NCBI GenBank assembly: GCA_937915335.1
Contig: CALDLZ010000257.1
Location: 1 to 5,686, forward strand
DNA length: 5,686 bases
Source of the DNA: an uncultured Faecalibacterium sp.
GTDB taxonomy: Bacteria; Bacillota; Clostridia; Oscillospirales; Ruminococcaceae
Direction of reading: 5' to 3'
Shown here: piece by piece, positions 1 to 4,410 of the stretch
How the letters are laid out: each line of letters starts with the position of its first letter
Position numbering within the stretch: the first letter of the stretch is position 1
Position numbers and translations under genes: made by a program
Notes under the pieces: generated by a model
The model's input: the letters and a program-made list of their open reading frames with translations, nothing else
The model's database searches: none
What the model was told of the DNA's origin: nothing

Positions 1-788
1 CCATACAGGGTGTGGGTCTCGCTGCCCAGAATGACATTGGTGTTTTTGGAATTGACATTGACCAGAACGGTGGCAACGTCCGAAAAACGGGCGGTCAGTG
101 CGGTACAGAGCTCTTCGGCATGGGGCAGCTTTGCACGGGTGCAGACCAGACAGACCATGATCTGCCCGCTGTGAACGCCCCGGCGCAGGAACACATGCCG
201 TACCAGTCCCTTGCCGCTCTGCTCGTCGTAGGGCTGGATATTATGGGCGGCAAAGAAGTCACAGAGCGCGCTGCCAATCTCGTTCAGCACGTCCGGCTGC
301 AGCTTGCAGTCGGGGCAGGGAACAATGCGGTGGGTGCGTCCGGCGTAGAAGCCGATACAAGGCTTGCCATTCTTGTCACGGCCCACCGGAAACTGCACCT
401 TGTTGCGGTAGCGGTCGATCTCAGGAGAGGGAAGAGGCGGAAGCACGGGCACATCCAGCCCGCCAATGCGGCGGAACGCGTCGGTGACGCTTTCACCCTT
501 GGCGCGGAGCTCGGCGGCATAGTCCAGATGCCGCAGGCTGCAGCCGCCGCAGGGACCGGCTACGGCACAGTCTACCGGGATGCGGTCGGGCGACGGGATC
601 TGAAGCTTATCCAGAATGCCGAAAGCATAACGGCCGCAGTCCTTGACAACGCGGATATCGGCCACATCACCGGGGGCGGTGCCAGGCACAAAGACGGCTT
701 CACCGTCCGGGCTGTGGGCAACGCCGCTGCCGTCATTGGACAGGCGCTCGATGGTCAGGGTCAGCACCTGATTTTTCTGTAAGGGCAT
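1..788 (-). CDS. rlmD: 23S rRNA (uracil-5-)-methyltransferase, RlmD/RumA type (partial, C-terminus outside window)
   Basis: This gene encodes an S-adenosylmethionine-dependent enzyme that puts a methyl group on C5 of a uracil in 23S rRNA (U1939 in E. coli numbering; some Gram-positive members also modify U747). It acts in the cytoplasm during ribosome maturation. About 262 residues are visible. Residues 1-60 fit a TRAM RNA-binding domain, with SNDGSGVAH near residues 17-25. The [4Fe-4S] pattern C-x5-C-x2-C is at Cys74, Cys80 and Cys83, and the fourth ligand is most likely Cys161 in HRIVPCPDCKLQ. The SAM-binding and catalytic Cys/Glu motifs lie beyond the left edge, since the family is usually about 450 residues long. 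The ATG at 788 is preceded by AGGAG (complement of 796-800) at good spacing. The gene starts 29 bp after the AraC gene on the same strand with no terminator between them, which suggests co-transcription. The uridine target (RlmD versus RlmCD or a TrmA-like tRNA enzyme) cannot be settled from this fragment. Confidence 0.9.
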   Translation of the reverse strand, partial: MPLQKNQVLTLTIERLSNDGSGVAHSPDGEAVFVPGTAPGDVADIRVVKDCGRYAFGILDKLQIPSPDRIPVDCAVAGPCGGCSLRHLDYAAELRAKGESVTDAFRRIGGLDVPVLPPLPSPEIDRYRNKVQFPVGRDKNGKPCIGFYAGRTHRIVPCPDCKLQPDVLNEIGSALCDFFAAHNIQPYDEQSGKGLVRHVFLRRGVHSGQIMVCLVCTRAKLPHAEELCTALTARFSDVATVLVNVNSKNTNVILGSETHTLY

Positions 789-817
789 GGAAATTCTCCT
801 TTGGAATGGGATTGGGG

Positions 818-1684
818 TCAAGCTTCATCCGAAGCGGCAGGAGGCTCAGCGGCTTCGCTCTGGGCGGCAATGTACTTGCTGGGGGGCATTCCCTTGGCCC
901 GCTTAAAGACCCGCGAGAAATAGAACTGGTCGAAGAAACCCACAGAGATGGCAACCTCCGCAATGGACAGGTTCCCGGCTCGCAGCAGTTTGCAGGCCTC
1001 GTTGATGCGATATTCGGTCAGGTAATCGATGGGGCTCTTGCCTACGTTGAGCATGAACACCCGGTACAAATGGCTGCGGGAAACCCCCACGCTCTTGGCA
1101 ACGTCGTCAATGGAAATATCGTGGGAGTAATTGAACTGGATGTATTTGATGGCGTTCAGCACATATTGATTGGAAGAGGAGGTGTTGTGGGGGCGGCTTT
1201 CGCTGGTTTCCTTCATCAGGGCGGAGATGAACAGGTAGAGGTAACCCACCATGGCGGCTTCATCCTGGGGCTGTAAGCCGCGGGAGGAATAGATATTGGT
1301 CAGGGCCGCGCGCATCCCCTCGGGGTCATTGGTGTGATGCACCGGGGCGGCATCCGTGAAAGGCAGCTGTGCCGCCAGTTTATGGGCACAGGCACCGTTG
1401 AAGCCGACCCAACTGTATTCCCAGGGCTGCTGCTCATCGGCGGTATAGCGGATGAGCTGACTGGGCCGGGCAAAGAACAAATCACCCGGCACGACTTCGA
1501 AGGTCTGGCCGCCCACCTCGAACGTACCCTTGCCTGAGACCACCAGATGGATGAGGTAGTGATCCCGGATGCCGGGGCCCCAGGTCTGGCCGGGCGCACA
1601 GCGCTCCAAGCCGCAGTTGAAGATGGACAGCTCGATATTATTGGTGTAATTCTGCTTGAAGGACTGCTTGTAGACATCTGCCAT
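818..1684 (-). CDS. AraC-family transcriptional regulator, probably sugar-responsive
   Basis: This is a cytoplasmic one-component transcription factor of 288 residues, a normal length for the family. Residues about 15-110 form the AraC-type cupin sensor, with RDHYLIHLVVSGKG at 40-53, PGDLFF at 66-71 and WEYSWVGFNG at 88-97. These segments resemble regulators of alpha-galactoside and related sugar operons (MsmR/RafR-like), by memory of the family. The C-terminal DNA-binding domain (about 172-275) has two helix-turn-helix units: SIDDVAKSVGVSRSHLYRVF at 191-210, and SIAEVAISVGFFDQFYFSRV at 240-259 followed by FKRAKGMPPSKY. A short Ala/Glu-rich tail (273-288) follows. The ATG at 1684 has GGAGG (complement of 1693-1697) upstream. 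The gene is divergent from galactokinase, and a shared 223-bp intergenic region suggests that it controls galK and itself. The effector is not visible from sequence; a galactoside is the contextual guess. Confidence 0.93.
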   Translation of the reverse strand: MADVYKQSFKQNYTNNIELSIFNCGLERCAPGQTWGPGIRDHYLIHLVVSGKGTFEVGGQTFEVVPGDLFFARPSQLIRYTADEQQPWEYSWVGFNGACAHKLAAQLPFTDAAPVHHTNDPEGMRAALTNIYSSRGLQPQDEAAMVGYLYLFISALMKETSESRPHNTSSSNQYVLNAIKYIQFNYSHDISIDDVAKSVGVSRSHLYRVFMLNVGKSPIDYLTEYRINEACKLLRAGNLSIAEVAISVGFFDQFYFSRVFKRAKGMPPSKYIAAQSEAAEPPAASDEA

Positions 1685-1719
1685 ATTCGGTTCCTCCAGT
1701 TGATCGCATTCTTATTCCC

Positions 1720-1749
1720 AGTATACCATAATCACCTCTGCAAATTCAA
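1720..1749 (-). promoter_or_regulatory. Predicted promoter of the araC-type gene
   Basis: Reading the minus strand, TTGAAT (1744-1749) is followed after 18 bp by TATACT (1720-1725). The TGG just upstream of TATACT makes an extended -10 (TGn-TATACT). Transcription would start near 1713, giving a short leader before the ATG at 1684. The hexamers match sigma-70 consensus at 4/6 and 5/6, so this is a good but unproven call. Confidence 0.6.
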
Positions 1750-1760
1750 CAAAAGTACAT

Positions 1761-1790
1761 CCGAAACTTTGGCTTTCGCGCCGAAATTTG
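1761..1790. promoter_or_regulatory. Clustered CGAAA repeats, candidate AraC-regulator binding site
   Basis: CCGAAACTTT (1761-1770) and CCGAAATTTG (1781-1790) form a direct repeat with 8 of 10 identical bases and exactly 20 bp start-to-start, about two helical turns. A third copy, inverted (TTTCG, 1774-1778), lies between them. The cluster sits between the -35 boxes of the two divergent promoters, where a regulator of both genes would bind. AraC-family proteins commonly bind paired direct half-sites on one face of the helix. The assignment to this particular regulator is an inference. Confidence 0.4.
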
Positions 1791-1810
1791 ATTTTTTGCG
1801 GATTCAAATT
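1785..1810. repeat. 7-bp inverted repeat overlapping the galK -35 region
   Basis: AATTTGA (1785-1791) and TCAAATT (1804-1810) are exact reverse complements separated by 12 bp. The right arm overlaps the first two bases of the predicted galK -35 box (TTGCAA, 1809-1814), so a bound protein would touch the promoter. The repeat is AT-rich and short and could be chance. Confidence 0.3.
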
Positions 1811-1837
1811 GCAAACGGGTGCAGAATGCTGTACAAT
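1809..1837 (+). promoter_or_regulatory. Predicted galactokinase promoter
   Basis: TTGCAA (1809-1814) and TACAAT (1832-1837) are separated by an ideal 17-bp spacer and match sigma-70 consensus at 4/6 and 5/6. Transcription would begin near 1844, leaving a leader of about 64 nt before the ATG at 1908. The imperfect -35 fits a promoter that needs an activator such as the neighbouring AraC-type protein. Confidence 0.6.
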
Positions 1838-1854
1838 AAGACTAACTTGGGAAC

Positions 1855-1871
1855 GCATGAAGCTTTCATGC
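1855..1871. promoter_or_regulatory. Dyad in the galK leader, possible operator or hairpin
   Basis: GCATGAA (1855-1861) and TTCATGC (1865-1871) are perfect 7-bp inverted arms around the trinucleotide GCT. The dyad lies about 12-28 nt downstream of the predicted galK transcription start and upstream of the ribosome binding site. It could be an operator for a dimeric repressor or, with a 3-nt loop, a small hairpin in the mRNA leader. The sequence does not decide between these. Confidence 0.4.
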
Positions 1872-1893
1872 ACGAACCTTGCGAAATGTTTGT

Positions 1894-1900
1894 GGGGAGG
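1894..1900 (+). promoter_or_regulatory. Ribosome binding site that fixes the galK start
   Basis: GGGGAGG (1894-1900) lies 7 nt before the ATG at 1908. The same frame is open further upstream, with ATGs at 1788 and 1857. The first precedes the predicted promoter and the second falls inside the leader dyad without a comparable Shine-Dalgarno sequence. The start at 1908 is therefore preferred. Confidence 0.8.
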
Positions 1901-1907
1901 AACGGCC

Positions 1908-3200
1908 ATGGCAACCAGCGGACAACTCAGACAGCAGATCCTGAACGGCCAATGGGATGAAGCACTCAGCGCTCTTTACGGTACAGCCCCGGCGGTGCTG
2001 GCCCGCCAGCGGCAGCGGTACGCTGAAGCACTGGCCCGGTTTGAACTTTACTATGGCCCCGGGCGGCAGGTGCATATTTACTCAGCTCCGGGTCGGGCAG
2101 AACTGGGCGGCAACCACACCGACCACCAGCATGGCTATGGCCTTGCGGCAGCGGTGATGCTGGACCTTGTAGCGGTGGCATCTCCCAGTGACGATGGTTT
2201 TATCCGGGTGAAGTCCCGGGGATTCAATAAGCTGGATGTCATCGACCTGAGTGAGCCGGAGCCTCAGCAGGGGGAGAGCACCCACTCAGCCAGCCTCATC
2301 CGGGGCATTGCCGAGGGCTTCCGGGCACAGGGCAAAGTGGTGGGCGGTTTCGATGCCTATACCACCAGCGATGTCCTGCGAGGCAGCGGGCTTTCCAGCT
2401 CGGCTGCCTTTGAAATGGGGATGGCGGTCATTCTGAATGGAGAATATGGCTGCGGTCTGGCGGCCCCGGAGCTGGCAAAGATCTGTCAATATGCCGAAAA
2501 TACTTATTTTGGAAAACCCAGTGGTCTGCTGGATCAGTTGACCAGTGCTGTGGGCGGCGTAATTTTTGCGGATTTTGCCGATCCAACACAGCCCGTGATC
2601 GAGAAGATTCATACAGCGGGCCTGTTCTCTGCGGGAATGACCCTCTGCGTCACCGATACCCGGGGCAGCCACAGTGAGCTGACTGGCGAGTTTGCGGCCA
2701 TCCGGCATGAGATGGAAGCCGTTGCGGCCTGCCTGGGCGGCAGGGTGCTGGGGCAGGTGAAAGAGCGGGACTTTTGGGCAGAACTGCCCCGTCTGCGCAA
2801 GGTATGCGGTGACCGTGCTGTGCTGCGGACTATCCACTACTTTGAGGAAAACGCCCGCGCGCTGGCCCAGCGGAATGCCCTTGTCAGCGGGGACTTCGCA
2901 GCCTTTCTGCGGCTGATCCAGGAGAGCGGACATGCATCCTTTGCCTTGTGTCAGAACGTCTACTGTGCCGCTGATACACGGCATCAGGGACTTTCGGCGG
3001 CGCTGGCATTGAGCCAGAGTCTGCTGGAAGGGCAGGGGGGAGCCTGGCGGATGCAGGGCGGCGGCTTTGCGGGAACCATTCAGGCCTTTGTGCCCGGGAT
3101 GCTGACCGCAAAATATCACGATGCCATGGAGCGGGTGTTCGGGGCAGGCAGCTGCTATCTGCTCCGCCTGCGGGAGCAGGGCGCCGTTCAGGTCATCTGA
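1908..3200 (+). CDS. galK: Galactokinase (GHMP kinase family), clostridial type
   Basis: This cytoplasmic enzyme of 430 residues uses ATP to phosphorylate the anomeric carbon of galactose, the entry step of the Leloir pathway. The galactokinase signature is at 59-76 (SAPGRAELGGNHTDHQHG), with Arg63 and Asp72 at conserved positions. The GHMP ATP-binding loop is GSGLSSSAAFE (159-169). The segment GKPSGLLDQL (202-211) carries the expected catalytic base Asp209. The third motif, MQGGGFAGTIQAFVPG, is at 382-397. An N-terminal extension of about 55 residues precedes the signature, as in other clostridial homologues. One oddity is Asn69, where the common galactokinase motif (GEHTDYN) has a Glu that contacts the sugar. 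Substrate preference could therefore differ, for example another galactose-like sugar. No galT, galE or sugar transporter is in the window. The divergent AraC-type gene is the likely regulator. Confidence 0.93.
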   Translation: MATSGQLRQQILNGQWDEALSALYGTAPAVLARQRQRYAEALARFELYYGPGRQVHIYSAPGRAELGGNHTDHQHGYGLAAAVMLDLVAVASPSDDGFIRVKSRGFNKLDVIDLSEPEPQQGESTHSASLIRGIAEGFRAQGKVVGGFDAYTTSDVLRGSGLSSSAAFEMGMAVILNGEYGCGLAAPELAKICQYAENTYFGKPSGLLDQLTSAVGGVIFADFADPTQPVIEKIHTAGLFSAGMTLCVTDTRGSHSELTGEFAAIRHEMEAVAACLGGRVLGQVKERDFWAELPRLRKVCGDRAVLRTIHYFEENARALAQRNALVSGDFAAFLRLIQESGHASFALCQNVYCAADTRHQGLSAALALSQSLLEGQGGAWRMQGGGFAGTIQAFVPGMLTAKYHDAMERVFGAGSCYLLRLREQGAVQVI

Positions 3201-3215
3201 AACAGAACGAACAGA

Positions 3216-3264
3216 AAAAGAGCTTCACCGCACGAGAAAATTCCCGGGACGGTGAAGCTCTTTT
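3216..3264. terminator. Bidirectional intrinsic terminator between galK and the peptide operon
   Basis: A perfect 15-bp inverted repeat joins 3216-3230 (AAAAGAGCTTCACCG) with 3250-3264 (CGGTGAAGCTCTTTT) around a 19-nt loop. The arms end in T on the plus strand and, read on the other strand, in T as well, so it can stop transcription from both sides. It follows galK by 15 bp and lies 19 bp beyond the stop codon of the convergent small-peptide gene. Confidence 0.85.
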
Positions 3265-3283
3265 ATGGTTCAGGAAATCCGGC

Positions 3284-3613
3284 TCAGACACCACGTTGTT
3301 CACGCTTCTGGCGCATCTCATCGGTGTAGTTCGAGACCGCTGCGAAGGTGTCATCGTGGAAACCAAACCAGTTGGACAGGTTTTTATAGACGTTATCCAC
3401 GAATTGGTAGCCCGACACCAGCACATTGAACAGGAGCATGGGCACAAACGAGATGGAGATGGAGAGGATGCCTCCCTGGAAGAAGAAATCATCGAGGTGA
3501 AGGTTATCCGTGAAGCTGCCCCAGGCATCTCCCAGTTCTCCGCCACCAACAATCTCCGACAGCTCTTCTTCCGGAAGCATTGCATAAGAAGCAGGCATAT
3601 GCATTTTTTCCAT
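3284..3613 (-). CDS. Small secreted-peptide precursor with double-glycine leader (bacteriocin-like), second gene of pair
   Basis: This is a 109-residue protein that I do not recognise as a named family. Residues 1-24 form a double-glycine leader (MHMPASYAMLPEEELSEIVGG from 4), the type cut and exported by C39-peptidase ABC transporters. The predicted cut is after Gly24; GGG at 23-25 leaves one residue of ambiguity. The core of about 85 residues begins GELGDAWGSF, has a strongly hydrophobic stretch at about 47-72 (GGILSISISFVPMLLF and onward) that could span a membrane, an aromatic NLSNWFGF segment (78-85), and a charged tail MRQKREQRG. I count 11 acidic and 5 basic residues in the core, so it is net negative, unlike most class II bacteriocins. 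The ATG at 3613 has AAAGGAG (complement of 3621-3627) 7 nt upstream. It follows its partner by 28 bp and ends at the bidirectional terminator. Bacteriocin is the simplest reading; a signal or other secreted peptide is possible. Confidence 0.75.
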   Translation of the reverse strand: MEKMHMPASYAMLPEEELSEIVGGGELGDAWGSFTDNLHLDDFFFQGGILSISISFVPMLLFNVLVSGYQFVDNVYKNLSNWFGFHDDTFAAVSNYTDEMRQKREQRGV

Positions 3614-3641
3614 AAAAAAGCTCCTTTCAGGTGTTTATGGA

Positions 3642-4091
3642 TCAGGCGGCAACTAGAGCCGTGTTCGCGGCTGTGGTGGCATCCGTCTGAGAATCGGAAC
3701 CATTGTAAATGTCCTTGACTTCGGTATAAATGCTCAGGAAAGTGTTGACAAGGCTGACAGCCTGGTAATACAGATAGACACCGGCGAAACCGGCAACCAC
3801 AAAGGTCATGGTTTTGCCCACGGTGGTCTGGCCGCCCCAGTAATGCTGAATAGCACCGGCAGTGGTCAGACCATCATTGCGCATGTTCTGAATACCAGCC
3901 AGAGTGTTGGTGATCGCAGCCTGACCCATCAGACGAATCAGGTTCACAACGACATTGGTTGTAAAGGTGGCAACATCATCCGCGCTAATATTCAGCTCGA
4001 AAGCACCGCCTGCGATATAAACCATTTCGTCTTCAGAGAGAACCGCATAGGATGCGGGCAGCTGCATCGGGCTCTGATAGGTAAATTCCAT
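3642..4091 (-). CDS. Small secreted-peptide precursor with double-glycine leader (bacteriocin-like), first gene of pair
   Basis: This is a 149-residue protein of no family I can name. Its leader (1-29) contains LPASYAVLSEDEMVYIAGG at 11-29 and aligns with the leader of the downstream partner at PASYA, L, the acidic E-[DE]-E block, I and the final GG. Cleavage after Gly29 would release a 120-residue core starting AFELNISADD, large for this class. The core has a hydrophobic/amphipathic stretch at about 45-66 and a second at about 95-121 (TFVVAGFAGVYLYYQAVSLV), then a polar Thr/Ala-rich tail (132-149). It has 8 acidic and 4 basic residues, so it is net negative, and has no cysteine. AAAGGAG (complement of 4101-4107) supports the ATG at 4091, although the frame stays open upstream to 4442. 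Met9 is a weaker alternative start. No immunity or transporter gene adjoins. The two genes could form a two-peptide secreted system; this is inference. Confidence 0.78.
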   Translation of the reverse strand: MEFTYQSPMQLPASYAVLSEDEMVYIAGGAFELNISADDVATFTTNVVVNLIRLMGQAAITNTLAGIQNMRNDGLTTAGAIQHYWGGQTTVGKTMTFVVAGFAGVYLYYQAVSLVNTFLSIYTEVKDIYNGSDSQTDATTAANTALVAA

Positions 4092-4100
4092 GGTGGAAAA

Positions 4101-4107
4101 CTCCTTT
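4101..4107 (-). promoter_or_regulatory. Ribosome binding site fixing the start of the first peptide gene
   Basis: On the minus strand AAAGGAG lies 9 nt before the ATG at 4091. The reading frame continues open upstream, but that extension crosses the predicted promoter. The site and the leader starting right after it make 4091 the true start. The partner gene has the same AAAGGAG element at 3621-3627. Confidence 0.8.
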
Positions 4108-4118
4108 CGTTCGTAAAA

Positions 4119-4134
4119 TCCGCGCAAAGGCGGA
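4119..4134 (-). other. Small hairpin in the peptide-operon leader RNA
   Basis: TCCGC and GCGGA form a 5-bp stem around a 6-nt loop (4119-4123 with 4130-4134), located just after the predicted transcription start. It could stabilise the mRNA 5' end. The plus-strand octamer GCGCAAAG at 4122-4129 recurs at 4271-4278. Both may be fortuitous. Confidence 0.25.
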
Positions 4135-4149
4135 CGTTGAGCTATTTGG

Positions 4150-4178
4150 ATTATAGCATAATTGACGAAAAACAACAA
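4150..4178 (-). promoter_or_regulatory. Promoter of the double-glycine peptide operon (extended -10)
   Basis: Read on the minus strand, TGCTATAAT (4150-4158) is a perfect extended -10 element. A weak -35, TTGTTG (4173-4178), sits at 17 bp spacing. Transcription would begin near 4143. A consensus -10 with a poor -35 is typical of promoters driven by an activator or by the extended -10 itself. Confidence 0.75.
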
Positions 4179-4206
4179 GAGAGCGCTGAAACCTAAAATG
4201 CGAAAG

Positions 4207-4235
4207 AATTGTGAAGAAATCATGGCACAATTGTA
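4207..4235 (-). promoter_or_regulatory. Paired ACAATT repeats upstream of the peptide promoter, candidate activator site
   Basis: Read on the minus strand, ACAATTGTG and ACAATTCTT start 22 bp apart, i.e. on the same face of the helix. The same bases also form a 7-bp inverted repeat (AATTGTG 4207-4213, CACAATT 4226-4232, 12 bp between). Response regulators of the LytTR type that control bacteriocin operons use direct repeats with about 21-22 bp periodicity, so this is a plausible site. It lies somewhat further upstream (about -64 to -92) than is usual, and the motif is short and AT-rich. Confidence 0.35.
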
Positions 4236-4311
4236 AAAAAGAAACGGTGCGGCGCGGAAATATCTGGGATGCGCAAAGCGGCGGCCAGCGAAAAAATGTT
4301 GTGTGAAAATT

Positions 4312-4380
4312 ACAAAAAACCAAAAAGAGACGGCGGGCACCGGGCACCTCCGGAAGGGAGAAGGCCTGGGCCTGCCGTCT
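4312..4380 (-). terminator. malQ: Intrinsic terminator of malQ
   Basis: About 30 bp downstream of the malQ stop on the minus strand, arms at 4370-4380 and 4328-4338 pair over 11 positions with one mismatch (AGACGGC on one side, GCCGTCT on the other, plus GGC/GCC). The stem is followed on the minus strand by two T-runs (TTTTT and TTTTTT within 4313-4326). The 31-nt loop is large but has further GC-rich pairing potential. It separates malQ transcripts from the peptide operon. Confidence 0.7.
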
Positions 4381-4410
4381 TTGTATGGGGAGAAAAGAAG
4401 AAGGAGAAGT

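Larger units (their letters stand above)
4092..4410. other. Intergenic region between the peptide operon and malQ
   Basis: This 319-bp stretch holds no convincing gene. From left to right it contains the ribosome binding site and leader of the peptide operon, its extended -10 promoter, a pair of ACAATT repeats upstream of the promoter, a GC-rich stretch (about 4246-4288) in which I see no known element, and the malQ terminator. Open frames crossing it on either strand have no ribosome binding site or recognisable protein features. Confidence 0.7.

Noticed and set aside
12..782. Long plus-strand open frame opposite the left-edge gene
   Set aside because: It is the shadow of the minus-strand methyltransferase, whose TRAM and Fe-S cysteine motifs are clear. 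The plus-strand translation shows no family features.
1788..1907. Longer galactokinase starting at ATG 1788
   Set aside because: It would begin upstream of the predicted promoter and lacks a ribosome binding site. GGGGAGG before 1908 and the family's usual N-terminus support the shorter start.
2286..3119. 277-residue minus-strand open frame inside galK
   Set aside because: It is an antisense shadow of a GC-rich coding region; no domain or start signal is visible.
3296..3718. Plus-strand open frame across the two peptide genes
   Set aside because: It spans two minus-strand genes with good ribosome binding sites and leaders, and its translation is unlike any known protein.
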